This document shows positions 8,105-15,651 of a stretch of 22,242 nucleotides of DNA, piece by piece (the stretch's first letter is position 1; every line of letters starts with the position of its first letter). Below the pieces are notes generated by a model. It was not told where the DNA came from. It did not search any database and worked only from the letters and a program-made list of their open reading frames with translations. Position numbers and translations under genes: made by a program. The stretch is from a virus: the IMG/VR virus record IMGVR_UViG_3300025057_000049, positions 1 to 22,242 of that record; one strand, 5' to 3'.

Positions 8105-8428
8105 ATGGCTACACGACTGCAAATGTCTAGGGATTACAATAAATTTATGCATAAAGTGCATATTCTGAATTCTAAGTTAGAAGAATCTATTCCCCATAAA
8201 TTTTCAAGGTTGTACGATGCAGAGCACAAAGGTGCAACTGGTTACGGCTCATTTAAAGATCAACTACACCAAGTTAAGTCAGAACTAAATGAACGGCTTG
8301 TTTATTTACAGTCACACTCCGACTATAAATCGCTTTATGGTAAGTTAAGATATCAACTTCAAGAATCTAAAAACACAGAAGATCTACATAAGGTTATTAA
8401 AAATGGCCTTTGGTTGCTTCAACAATAA
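8105..8428 (+). CDS. Small helical phage protein, unknown
   Basis: A 107-aa, predicted all-helical, basic protein with no membrane segment. Heptad-like leucines (HKVHILNSKLEESI, DQLHQVKSELNERL) suggest a helical bundle or dimer. It is the last gene of transcription unit 2, nine bases after the spanin-like gene, and the next phage promoter starts 15 bases after its stop. I do not recognise the family. The position between lysis genes and the head-maturation protease leaves either a lysis-accessory or a head-assembly role open. Confidence 0.55.
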   Translation: MATRLQMSRDYNKFMHKVHILNSKLEESIPHKFSRLYDAEHKGATGYGSFKDQLHQVKSELNERLVYLQSHSDYKSLYGKLRYQLQESKNTEDLHKVIKNGLWLLQQ

Positions 8429-8443
8429 AGACCTTCTAAAAAC

Positions 8444-8481
8444 CATGTCACACCTATTGCTATACTGTTTGGGCAATTTTA
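8444..8481 (+). promoter_or_regulatory. Phage late promoter, copy 3 (CATGTCACA-N21-CAATTTTA)
   Basis: CATGTCACA (8444-8452) is followed after 21 bases by CAATTTTA (8474-8481), the weakest -7 of the five. Predicted start is near 8487, about 10 bases before the ATG at 8497. TGTTTGG (8466-8472) / CCAAACA (8484-8490) form an inverted repeat across the -7, with outer arms ATTGC (8456-8460) and GCAAT (8494-8498). It drives the protease and capsid genes. Confidence 0.65.
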
Positions 8482-8496
8482 CACCAAACAATTGCA

Positions 8497-9363
8497 ATGA
8501 GTGTCAATACTTTACTTTACGAGCTTACACATAGTGAATGGTTAATGGATCTCCGTTACCTACACCAATTTCGTGCATCCCTTAAATCAGGAAGTTCTCA
8601 AAAGCAAGAACGCGACGAAAAAGAATATGGTCCTTCACTAATAGAATTCTATTCAGAAAATCTTCAAAGACTTAATCCTTCTAATACTGCAGAAATTCCT
8701 ACAGGAGCTATAGCTGTTATTCACGTTGTAGGCGTCATGATGAAATATGGCAATTGGTGGGTCCAAGGTGCAGATGAAGTTGTCGCTCAATTAGACTTTG
8801 CAAATAATATAGACAATGTAGCTGCAATTGTTTTGGTAGTAGATGGTCCAGGAGGAGCTGTCTCTGCAATTGCTCCTTTTATTGAGTTTGCGCAGCGTAA
8901 ACGTAAACCAATTGTTGGCGCTTTCGATTCTGCATACAGCCTTCACTGGTGGATATTAAATGCAGTCTGCGATTACAAAATGGCTCTTAATAATATTTCT
9001 GCAGGTTGTGGTAGTGTTGGTGTCGTAACACATTGGTTAGACCTAACTGAGTATTGGAGAAATCTAGGTGTAAAAGAAGAAGAAGTCTATTCAGATTTAA
9101 GTGAGCATAAAAATGAGGTGTGGCGCAAAATTAAGGAGAATGATGAAGAAGGTAAAAAAATGCTCAGAGTTCAATTAAACGATGTTGCAGAAAAATTTCA
9201 AGCTGCAGTAAAAAAAGGATGCCCAAATCTTATTGAAGAAGAAGGCACCTTATCAGGTAGGGTGTTTGGTTCAGAAAAAGCACTCAGCCTAAATATGATA
9301 AATAAAATCGGCACAATGCAAGATGCTATGAATATAGCTCAAACGCTATCTGAGGTCGCTTAA
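8497..9363 (+). CDS. S49 (SppA/ClpP-like) prohead maturation protease
   Basis: A 288-aa serine peptidase of the S49 type used by phages to cut scaffold and capsid precursors inside the prohead. AIAVIHVVGVMM (71-82) is the first strand of the fold and VVDGPGG (114-120) the oxyanion loop. FDSAYSLHWWI (143-153) aligns with the ASGGYW nucleophile segment of SppA, making Ser148 the nucleophile. GCGSVGVV (170-177) is the typical following turn, and SEHKNE supplies the likely general-base Lys205. It is the first gene of unit 3 and lies 36 bases before the capsid gene, whose N-terminal region is a plausible substrate. There is no signal peptide, as expected for a cytoplasmic assembly enzyme. Confidence 0.85.
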   Translation: MSVNTLLYELTHSEWLMDLRYLHQFRASLKSGSSQKQERDEKEYGPSLIEFYSENLQRLNPSNTAEIPTGAIAVIHVVGVMMKYGNWWVQGADEVVAQLDFANNIDNVAAIVLVVDGPGGAVSAIAPFIEFAQRKRKPIVGAFDSAYSLHWWILNAVCDYKMALNNISAGCGSVGVVTHWLDLTEYWRNLGVKEEEVYSDLSEHKNEVWRKIKENDEEGKKMLRVQLNDVAEKFQAAVKKGCPNLIEEEGTLSGRVFGSEKALSLNMINKIGTMQDAMNIAQTLSEVA

Positions 9364-9398
9364 AAATGGAGTCTATTAATTAATTATAAATCTAAACT

Positions 9399-11564
9399 AT
9401 GAAAAGACTAGCAAAGACCATCGCAATGCTCTCGGCGCTCCTTAGCATCAAGGAAATACCGATTGAGGGTGGCAAATCAAATTTTTCTGATGATCAGAAA
9501 GATAAGATGAAAGAGAAAATGGGTGAGGAGCTTGCTCAAAAAACCATTGATGCAATCGATAAGGAAGCTACAAACATCCTTAAAGAACAACAAAAGGATG
9601 AAGACTTGTCTGCTATTCGTCAAGAATTAGCAACAGCTCTTGAAGGCACAAATGCAGATGTAGATTCTGTTATTGAAGCTGTAGATGAAGGTACCGAGGA
9701 CGGTGAAAACTTATCTGCAGAAGTACGAAAATTAGCAACTGCGCTTATTGAAAGCAATAAACGTAATGAAGAGCTAGTGCAAAAATTAATAAATGATCCA
9801 GAAGGTGACTCTCCAGAGGCGCGTGGGTCTACTAATCCAAATGGTAATATGCAACACAGTAACACACACTTGTTAGCAAGTGGTAAAGGTTATGATGCTT
9901 TTGAAGGTCGTAACTGGAACAAACAAGCTGCTGGTTTATCTACTAAACCAACAGATTGGGCGGCAGAAAATGGTATTAACATCGATAAGCTAAATAATGA
10001 TTTAGATCATTACTTTAGAGAGGACCCTACAGTAGTTCAATCACTTATTCGTGATCGTTTTGGTTTACCATCACATTGGGATAAGAAAATGGGTGTTACA
10101 GATCAGGTGGCAGATGCAACAATTGTATCTGGTGAAATCACACAAGCACGTAAATTACCTTGGTTAGCTAAAAACAAACAAAAAATTCAAGCAGAGATTG
10201 GTAAAGTTTGGCCAGTACAGGTTGATATTGAGTTTATAGGAAAGCAATTGCAAGACTATGAAGCGTCTTGGTTAAGTAAGTTTGTTGGTGGTGGCTCTCA
10301 GCCCTATAAAATGTCTTTCGTTGGCTTTTTATTGCAAGAGCTTTCTGCTCAGGCACGTATTGAGGACCGTATTTCTTCTATTAAGGGTATTCACGTTGCT
10401 ACTCCAGATAATGCAACAACACCAGGAAGATTTATCAATCGTCAAGATGGATTGCTTTACCAATTTTGGTATGCATACCATTACAAAAAACAATATAAGA
10501 TTGCTAATGTAGGGACACCTACTAATGAAAATATATTAGATCACGTAAAGGATGTTATTGAAAAAAACATTCCTGAAGAAGTGCGTAGCAATACACCTTT
10601 AGATTTTTATATGTCTGAAGATTGGGCTAGAGCTTATGCAAGACGTTACCGACAACTTCACGGTGTCGAAATGGATTTCACTGGAAACGTTTGGAATATT
10701 GAATTATATCCTAACATCCGTTTTGAAATTCTTCACGACCTAGCAGGTACTAACTTTATGTTTATTACAACTAGAGATAATATTCAAATTTTAGAGAATA
10801 TACCTCAAGAAAAGTCTATGTATCATTTTGATATGATAAGACGTGTAATTTCTGCCTATGCAGATTATAAACAAGGTATACGTGCTAAACATATTGGTAA
10901 CAAAGTTAAAGATGGTGATCCAGCTCAATTTAAAGTGCAAACTATCTGGACTAATGGTCAGCCATTTTTCTCTGCAGATACATTTGTGCCGGCACACGAT
11001 GATCAAACTGGTGAGCTTAATGTAAAGTATAGTAATATGCAGGTTGCTTCAGAGTGGAAAACAGATATCACAGAGATTAACAACACCTATACAGGTCAAG
11101 TATTAAAAATACGTGGTAACGCATCAATGGCAGCATCTAAGAATGTAAAAAACAATTCAGACTTGTTATTAGCATCAGATTTCGATTTAAGTACTGGAGG
11201 AACATTAACACTTTATGTTCAGGCAGATGGTAAAAAGAAAGAATTAAGCCGAACTACAGAGCCTGATGTAACGACGCCAGATCCAGTTAATTTTATGAGT
11301 ACAGTAATTGATGCTGCAGATGGTAGCGATCAAAACTATACGGGTACTACAGATCAAACATTAACTGAAATAATTAATGGTACAGAAAACCAAGAATTAA
11401 CTATTACGGGAAATGACACAGGCTCATTTACGGTAAGTAATATTCCTGGTAATGTTGCAGTGAGTGCAGATGCTGTTTTAGCAACTGCTACAGATACAAT
11501 TTCTTTTGTATTGGTAGACGGCGTATGGATGGAAACCTCTAGGGACATTGCTCCAGGAGCTTAA
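9399..11564 (+). CDS. Major capsid protein with fused N-terminal scaffold-like and C-terminal surface domains
   Basis: A 721-aa HK97-type capsid protein, much longer than the usual 300-400 aa. Residues about 25-150 are acidic, Lys/Glu-rich and helical, like a scaffolding or delta domain, and likely to be cut by the protease encoded just upstream. The capsid core spans about 200-560 and includes RNTPLDFYMSEDWARAYARRYRQLHG and a spine-like LENIPQEKSMYHFDMIRRVISAYADYKQGI. From about 630 a short beta domain follows (QTLTEIINGTENQELTITGND, then SFVLVDGVWMETSRD), a pattern common at the ends of fibre and decoration proteins, so it may project from the capsid surface. Assignment rests on position after the protease and on the core pattern. 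Confidence 0.75.
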   Translation: MKRLAKTIAMLSALLSIKEIPIEGGKSNFSDDQKDKMKEKMGEELAQKTIDAIDKEATNILKEQQKDEDLSAIRQELATALEGTNADVDSVIEAVDEGTEDGENLSAEVRKLATALIESNKRNEELVQKLINDPEGDSPEARGSTNPNGNMQHSNTHLLASGKGYDAFEGRNWNKQAAGLSTKPTDWAAENGINIDKLNNDLDHYFREDPTVVQSLIRDRFGLPSHWDKKMGVTDQVADATIVSGEITQARKLPWLAKNKQKIQAEIGKVWPVQVDIEFIGKQLQDYEASWLSKFVGGGSQPYKMSFVGFLLQELSAQARIEDRISSIKGIHVATPDNATTPGRFINRQDGLLYQFWYAYHYKKQYKIANVGTPTNENILDHVKDVIEKNIPEEVRSNTPLDFYMSEDWARAYARRYRQLHGVEMDFTGNVWNIELYPNIRFEILHDLAGTNFMFITTRDNIQILENIPQEKSMYHFDMIRRVISAYADYKQGIRAKHIGNKVKDGDPAQFKVQTIWTNGQPFFSADTFVPAHDDQTGELNVKYSNMQVASEWKTDITEINNTYTGQVLKIRGNASMAASKNVKNNSDLLLASDFDLSTGGTLTLYVQADGKKKELSRTTEPDVTTPDPVNFMSTVIDAADGSDQNYTGTTDQTLTEIINGTENQELTITGNDTGSFTVSNIPGNVAVSADAVLATATDTISFVLVDGVWMETSRDIAPGA

Positions 11565-11580
11565 TAAATATTAATCTAAT

Positions 11581-11603
11581 GCCCGTTAGTAATAGCGGGC
11601 TTT
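11581..11603 (+). terminator. Short GC-rich hairpin between capsid and tail-tube genes
   Basis: GCCCG and CGGGC pair across a 10-base loop and are followed by TTT. The T run is short, so this is more likely a partial terminator or mRNA-stabilising stem that adjusts the ratio of capsid to the next protein than a full stop. No phage promoter motif lies in this 52-bp gap. Confidence 0.45.
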
Positions 11604-11616
11604 AATACATAAAATT

Positions 11617-12447
11617 ATGTACACACCAAGTTCAGTTTTTAAAGATAGATCAAATCTATCTCCTGGTGCGCCAAGAGGTAAGTCACCAAATATTTCAATC
11701 ATCTTTACAGATGATATTGTCACAGAGCCAGTTCGTAATGCTGGAGGCGTAGTGTTGGAGGGAAATTTCACTTTTAAAGAAGGAAAAGGCCCTATAAAAT
11801 GCTATATGACTGCTTCTAAACAGGCGCCTACAGTTTCTGGTGAAGGTGAAGAAGATAGTATTTCACTTTTACACAAATTTGAAGGGATGCATCCTGGAGA
11901 CTCTTTAGAGATTGAGGAGTTAATTCAAAATCTAATAGGTCAAAACGTAATACTTATTTATGGAAGCTGTAACAGTGCTACAAAAAAAGTATTTGGGACA
12001 ACTTGTGCTCCACTTCAGTTAAAACCAAGCTTTACAGATAATAATGAGTCATTAGGTTACTCGTTAGTTTTTGAGCAATTCCAAAAAACTAATCGTTTAC
12101 CAGGTCGTTTTAATGGAGCATTACCTACTGGTAATTTCACTGCAGTTGTAGGTAACGTTGTAACTGCTTCACAAGCTCTTGGCAATGTATATCAATTGCC
12201 AGCTTTTGCTACTACTACAGCTTTAGAAGTAGAAAATGAGGACCTTGAATCTGGAACATTTATTACTCTTGTGGGTGACGGTGGTTCAGATCCAGCAACA
12301 TTATCTAATGGCGCTCCTGTTGGAGACGGCGAAACTATTTTGTTAAAGAATGGTGCGCAATGGACAGCATTAGACGGAGCAACTATAGATCTTGAGTTAT
12401 TTAACGATGGTTCAACATCATACTTTATTGAACGTAAGCGCACTTAG
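11617..12447 (+). CDS. Tail-tube-like / major tail protein with C-terminal display domain
   Basis: A 276-aa beta-rich protein. Residues 1-165 hold strands and loops of the kind seen in tail tube or head-tail proteins (SPNISIIFTDDIVTEPVRN, VLEGNFTFKEGKGPIKCYMTAS, GYSLVFEQFQKTNRLPGRF). From about 170 a separate domain follows (TTALEVENEDLESGTFITLVGD ... ILLKNGAQWTALDGATIDLELFNDGSTSYFIERKRT), of the same general style as the capsid protein's last 90 residues. It shares transcription unit 3 with protease and capsid, where an abundant structural protein is expected. The tail-tube call is inference; a capsid decoration protein is the alternative. The stop codon lies in the left arm of a hairpin at 12444-12462. 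Confidence 0.5.
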   Translation: MYTPSSVFKDRSNLSPGAPRGKSPNISIIFTDDIVTEPVRNAGGVVLEGNFTFKEGKGPIKCYMTASKQAPTVSGEGEEDSISLLHKFEGMHPGDSLEIEELIQNLIGQNVILIYGSCNSATKKVFGTTCAPLQLKPSFTDNNESLGYSLVFEQFQKTNRLPGRFNGALPTGNFTAVVGNVVTASQALGNVYQLPAFATTTALEVENEDLESGTFITLVGDGGSDPATLSNGAPVGDGETILLKNGAQWTALDGATIDLELFNDGSTSYFIERKRT

Positions 12448-12462
12448 CAGAAAGACTGCTAA
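12444..12462 (+). other. Hairpin overlapping the stop codon of the tail-tube-like gene
   Basis: TTAGCAG (12444-12450) and CTGCTAA (12456-12462) form a 7-bp stem with loop AAAGA. The TAG stop is inside the left arm. It precedes the strong terminator by 18 bases and may protect the 3' end of the abundant structural mRNA. Confidence 0.45.
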
Positions 12463-12479
12463 ACGCTTGATTAGGGAGG

Positions 12480-12512
12480 AAAAAGCGATACTGTTACGGT
12501 ATCGCTTTTTTT
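12480..12512 (+). terminator. Strong intrinsic terminator closing transcription unit 3
   Basis: GCGATAC (12485-12491) and GTATCGC (12499-12505) pair with a 7-base loop, extended by five A before and seven T after, so the stem can reach 12 bp. It ends the protease-capsid-tube unit. The next phage promoter motif begins at 12513, directly after the last T. Confidence 0.8.
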
Positions 12513-12550
12513 CATGTCACACGTCAAGGCAATTGCAATTGCCATATTTG
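12513..12550 (+). promoter_or_regulatory. Phage late promoter, copy 4 (CATGTCACA-N21-CATATTTG)
   Basis: CATGTCACA (12513-12521) is followed after 21 bases by CATATTTG (12543-12550). Predicted start is near 12556, with the ATG at 12585. The spacer holds the perfect 16-bp palindrome GGCAATTGCAATTGCC at 12528-12543. The promoter restarts transcription right after a strong terminator and drives the terminase unit. Confidence 0.75.
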
Positions 12551-12584
12551 AGTAAATATTAAACTTTGTTAATCTATCGTCACT

Positions 12585-13595
12585 ATGAAATCAATTAAAT
12601 CACAATTACTAATTATCCTTACGTGTGCCACTATGGAGTTACACGAAAAATATAATGAGATAATGAAGTTGCTACGTACAACTAAGGCTGTAAATCACGT
12701 TCAAATGAGACTTTACAATCAAATGGGTGCCTCTAAGCAAAGTATGAATACAATTACATACGATCTTCAACAGTTGTTTGGTATTAAAGATGTTGAATTA
12801 AGAACACCATTTGTTTCAGAAAAAAGTACAGATGTTCCGAAAAATGGTACAGATGTCCCGGAAAACGAAACAACTTCACTTTCAGAAAGTCAGCTAAAAG
12901 GATTATTGGAGTTTAATCCAGATAATTACTCAGATTATCATAAAGAACTCAAGCCTTTCGCAAGTGAGCTGGCAGATGCTTTAAATGTAGATCTAGATAG
13001 CTTAAAAAAAGCAGATTTAATAGAGTTCATTCAATCTAAACAAGAAGAATTCCAAAAACCAGAATTTAAAAACCCCTTTTTAGAGGCTTCAAATGATGCT
13101 AAAGCGGGTTTAAAACTCCGAGAGCAATTCCCATTCTTGGCTCATAAAGATTGTCCAGATAAGTTTAAAGTCTTAGTAGCAGACAAGCTAACGGCATACA
13201 ATGCGGTTATAAGCGCGCGTGCAGAACTCTTCAAGCAAAAAGATAATCAAACTCTTCCACAAGAGGATATTTTAGCTTTGGTGAGTGATGCTGTGGCAGA
13301 CTTTCAGCTTAATCAAGATATTTTTGATGAGTTAAATCATTATAAAGAACACGGCGTAATTTTAGGAAATCATCCAATTTTTGAAGATGAGATGCTTCAT
13401 AAAGAGGTGTCGCTTTTGAGTAATAATGATGCGCATAAAGCACACAAAAACTTAGCGACATACATCTCTAAGGAAAAGAAAAAATTAGATAAAGCAAAAA
13501 CACCTGAGTCTAAAGAAAAAATTCAGGAAGTAATCAATGGTCACGAGGCCAAGCGTAAGCTCATTGCTGAAAAGTTGGGCTTAAATGAAAAATAA
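12585..13595 (+). CDS. Phage protein of unknown function, helical, unit 4 leader
   Basis: A 336-aa, strongly helical protein. The first 75 residues resemble a small helix-turn-helix unit (VNHVQMRLYNQMGASKQSMNTITYDLQQLFG). A polar linker contains a near-tandem repeat (STDVPKNGTDVPENET, about residues 81-96). The rest is charged coiled coil, ending in KKKLDKAKTPESKEKIQEVINGHEAKRKLIAEKLGLNEK. I do not recognise a family. A second possible start at 12633 would drop the first 16 residues, including an odd hydrophobic stretch (LLIILTCAT). Its 3' end overlaps the PLD-like gene by 11 bases, suggesting the two products work together, perhaps as a DNA-binding or scaffold partner of a nuclease. Confidence 0.6.
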   Translation: MKSIKSQLLIILTCATMELHEKYNEIMKLLRTTKAVNHVQMRLYNQMGASKQSMNTITYDLQQLFGIKDVELRTPFVSEKSTDVPKNGTDVPENETTSLSESQLKGLLEFNPDNYSDYHKELKPFASELADALNVDLDSLKKADLIEFIQSKQEEFQKPEFKNPFLEASNDAKAGLKLREQFPFLAHKDCPDKFKVLVADKLTAYNAVISARAELFKQKDNQTLPQEDILALVSDAVADFQLNQDIFDELNHYKEHGVILGNHPIFEDEMLHKEVSLLSNNDAHKAHKNLATYISKEKKKLDKAKTPESKEKIQEVINGHEAKRKLIAEKLGLNEK

Positions 13596-14205
13596 GTTTT
13601 TTGACATAAAAAAACCTGAAGGTGCAGTAGTTAAGAGCGCTGCATCTTCCGTTTTTCGCTCCAAGTATGTGTTAGCGCATTTCGATAAGCTATCTCATCT
13701 GGAGGAAGATTTAAAGCGGTTGCCAAGCAATGAGGAATTTATGTTTCTGCAGACAGAAAATCAATTCAATGCGTTCACCTTTATTCCTGCAGTAGCAAAA
13801 CTACATACCATTAGGCACTTATACGCTGCTACTTATAGCATTAGTAGGAGAGCTATTGAGGCTCTTGTAGAGCTTCACGATAAAGGTATGATAGATGCTA
13901 TCACGCTATGCATTAGTGATAGTCTTATAAAAAGAAACCCTAAGACTATTGATTTGCTTACGGCAATGATATCCAGCAGAGGCAATATAAAAGTTCAGTT
14001 TTGTTGGTCCCACGCAAAAGTGGCCTTAATGCAAACAGATGAAGGACATTATATTGTAGAGGGTAGTGGTAATTGGAGTGAAAACGCAATGTACGAGCAG
14101 TATCTTTTTGCAAATAGTAAAAGCGTGTACGAGTTTAGAAAAGAATTATTTAACAACGTTACCATTCGACATATAGCAGATGCTAACGGTTTAAGAGCAG
14201 TTTAA
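13585..14205 (+). CDS. Phospholipase D-like (single HKD-type) protein, probable nuclease
   Basis: A 206-aa protein with one PLD-type motif in its second half: H143-A-K145, then D152, then GSGNWSEN (160-167). The canonical motif is HxK(x4)D(x6)GSxN; here the Asp is seven residues after Lys rather than five, so the acidic residue may be replaced by E166 or shifted. Single-motif PLD proteins act as homodimers and many are nucleases without metal requirement (Nuc/BfiI type). The lack of a signal peptide favours DNA over lipid as substrate. It overlaps the upstream helical protein gene and lies in the terminase unit, so DNA processing at packaging, or destruction of competing DNA, are both possible. 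Activity is inferred. Confidence 0.65.
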   Translation: MKNKFFDIKKPEGAVVKSAASSVFRSKYVLAHFDKLSHLEEDLKRLPSNEEFMFLQTENQFNAFTFIPAVAKLHTIRHLYAATYSISRRAIEALVELHDKGMIDAITLCISDSLIKRNPKTIDLLTAMISSRGNIKVQFCWSHAKVALMQTDEGHYIVEGSGNWSENAMYEQYLFANSKSVYEFRKELFNNVTIRHIADANGLRAV

Positions 14206-14229
14206 TTTTAATCCCTTAATACAATTCCT

Positions 14230-14382
14230 ATGAAAGCATACACAAAAAAACAATTAGTACAAGCAATGCAAAAGTATAATGCTGAAGCCATTGATAATCC
14301 AGATGATTTTGAGGATTATTCTAAAGGTGAAGATTGTGCAGAAGCTCAAGTTGATAAATTAATATCATTTATAGAAAAATAG
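14230..14382 (+). CDS. Small acidic phage protein (50 aa)
   Basis: ATG at 14230 opens a 50-codon frame ending in TAG, 24 bases after the PLD-like gene and four bases before the next ATG, with no other gene in the gap. The product starts MKAYTKKQLVQAMQKYNAEA and ends in an acidic helical part (DNPDDFEDYSKGEDCAEAQVDKLISFIEK). The amphipathic helices look like a real small protein, perhaps an adaptor or inhibitor. Family not recognised. Acidic small phage proteins next to counter-defence genes can be DNA mimics, but nothing here proves that. Confidence 0.55.
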   Translation: MKAYTKKQLVQAMQKYNAEAIDNPDDFEDYSKGEDCAEAQVDKLISFIEK

Positions 14383-14386
14383 AATT

Positions 14387-14704
14387 ATGACAAAATTTGC
14401 AGATGCCATCGAGGCAATAGATACAGGCTTAAGAGTTAGAAGAGAAAGTTGGCCAAAAGAACGTAAGTTTATTTTTAAACAAGTTCCGGCAACCATTCCA
14501 TCTTCAGTTGTTCCCAAAATGCAGTCTTTACCAGAGACTGTGAAGAGTTATTTTAAGGACACTTTTGAAAAAGAACAAATTTCCGAAATATATTATGTAG
14601 ATCAAATTGCAGAAGTAGGAGAATCTAATTTAATAACAGGCTTCGCAGCGTCTCCTGCTGACATTCTTGCAACAGATTGGAAAATATTAGATAGACGTCT
14701 ATAA
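14387..14704 (+). CDS. DUF2829 / Tad2-like protein, candidate Thoeris inhibitor
   Basis: A 105-aa protein with the framing motifs of DUF2829: KFADAIEAIDTGLRVRRESWP at residues 3-23 (family pattern F-x-x-A-L-x-x-hydrophobic-x-x-G-x-x-hydrophobic-x-R-x-x-W) and SPADILATDWKIL at 89-101 (family pattern D-I/L-L-A-x-D-W). Members studied as Tad2 are phage proteins that sequester the cyclic-ADP-ribose signal of Thoeris defence. The middle (30-85) is longer than in compact members and carries extra charged residues, so ligand binding need not be conserved. It sits five bases after the 50-aa gene and abuts the next gene, in the terminase unit. The family call is fairly safe; the anti-Thoeris activity is inference. 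Confidence 0.75.
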   Translation: MTKFADAIEAIDTGLRVRRESWPKERKFIFKQVPATIPSSVVPKMQSLPETVKSYFKDTFEKEQISEIYYVDQIAEVGESNLITGFAASPADILATDWKILDRRL

Positions 14705-15034
14705 ATGAGCCTAACCGAAGAAGAATACGAAGCTATCGAGGATCTTGCAGCGTGCAACTATTCTCCAGTACGCATTGCCAAATATCTCGATGTAGATAAG
14801 GCCGTATTTCTTAGTGCCTGGTATAATAAAGAAAGTGAAGTACGCTTACGCTACGATAAAGGGCAACTGCAGGCAGAATTTCTCATTGCTCAAAAGCGTT
14901 TAGAAAATGCCAAGAACGGTAATCTTACTGCAGACCAACAACACACTAAAGAAGTAGAACGACGTAAGACCGAAGACATTAAACATCAACTATTATTTGG
15001 TGGGTTTCTCAATAAAATGACAGACCAATGTTGA
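14705..15034 (+). CDS. Terminase small-subunit-like HTH protein
   Basis: A 109-aa protein. Residues 3-50 form a helix-turn-helix typical of small terminase or Terminase_1/phage_terminase HTH proteins (EEEYEAIEDLAACNYSPVRIAKYLDVDKAVFLSAWYNKES), followed by a helical oligomerisation tail (LIAQKRLENAKNG ... EVERRKTEDIKHQLLFGG). Small terminase subunits recognise the packaging site and stimulate the large subunit. It begins one base after the Tad2-like gene and overlaps the next gene by seven bases. It lies two genes upstream of the large terminase, consistent with this role. Confidence 0.65.
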   Translation: MSLTEEEYEAIEDLAACNYSPVRIAKYLDVDKAVFLSAWYNKESEVRLRYDKGQLQAEFLIAQKRLENAKNGNLTADQQHTKEVERRKTEDIKHQLLFGGFLNKMTDQC

Positions 15035-15651
15035 ATAAATTCAAAGAATTAAGTTTAGAAGATTTAGTGGAGTTTCGCGATCACGGCGATATGACAAACG
15101 CACCTGCAGAAGTTTTAGCCTATGCGTTAGAACTGGAAAAGGTGCACGGTATGCACTTACGTATTAAGGATTATGGTAGCAGAGATGCTATTATTAATCA
15201 TCTCACAAAATTTAATGGGTACTCCAATTATCTGGCTGCAAAGTTGCACGATGAAATGCTAGAGTATTTCTATGGTGATAGGACTATTAGTAAAAACGCA
15301 CATCGTTATCGCTTGGCAGACCTTATGGAAAAAGGGATAAATACAGCTTTGGTTTTAGCTAAGGATGCAAAAGAAGTTATAGCAGCCATTAAAGAAATTA
15401 AGAGTGTTGCCCAAGTATTACAATTAGATCAAACAGATGGGCAAGAGTTTCCGTCTGAGCTGTTAGCTAAACCAGTAAAATTATACACTAGTAATGCAGA
15501 GGCATTAGGTATGATGCCAATGGATAGGTATAAATTGGGCACTTTTATAGACGAATTAGAGGGCTTGACTGAAGCTCAAAAAATTATGGCAAAGCGTGAT
15601 TCTATGTTATTGCCAGTTAAATTTTTCCAAGATGATAGACCTAGGGAATAA
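15028..15651 (+). CDS. Terminase-associated phage protein, unknown family
   Basis: A 207-aa helical protein translated from an ATG that overlaps the small-terminase-like gene and extending 20 bases into the large terminase frame, so the three are probably translationally coupled. Contents include SRDAIINHLTKFNGYSNYLAAKLHDEMLEYFYGD and a C-terminal part with MPMDRYKLGTFIDELEGLTEAQKIMAKRDSMLLPVKFFQDD. It has no recognised catalytic motif. The position suggests a packaging accessory, possibly contributing to DNA recognition with the 109-aa HTH protein. Confidence 0.6.
   Translation: MLNKFKELSLEDLVEFRDHGDMTNAPAEVLAYALELEKVHGMHLRIKDYGSRDAIINHLTKFNGYSNYLAAKLHDEMLEYFYGDRTISKNAHRYRLADLMEKGINTALVLAKDAKEVIAAIKEIKSVAQVLQLDQTDGQEFPSELLAKPVKLYTSNAEALGMMPMDRYKLGTFIDELEGLTEAQKIMAKRDSMLLPVKFFQDDRPRE

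Noticed and set aside
11716-11726. ATTGTCACAG inside the tail-tube-like gene resembles the nonamer.
   Set aside because: It lies within coding sequence, encodes part of DIVTEP, and no gene starts downstream at the right distance.
12826-12872. ACAGATGT-containing near-tandem repeat as a regulatory repeat.
   Set aside because: It encodes a TDVPxN linker repeat in frame; a protein-level explanation is sufficient.
15596-15631. An upstream in-frame ATG for the large terminase.
   Set aside because: It adds 12 residues unlike terminase N-termini and deepens the overlap with the previous gene.
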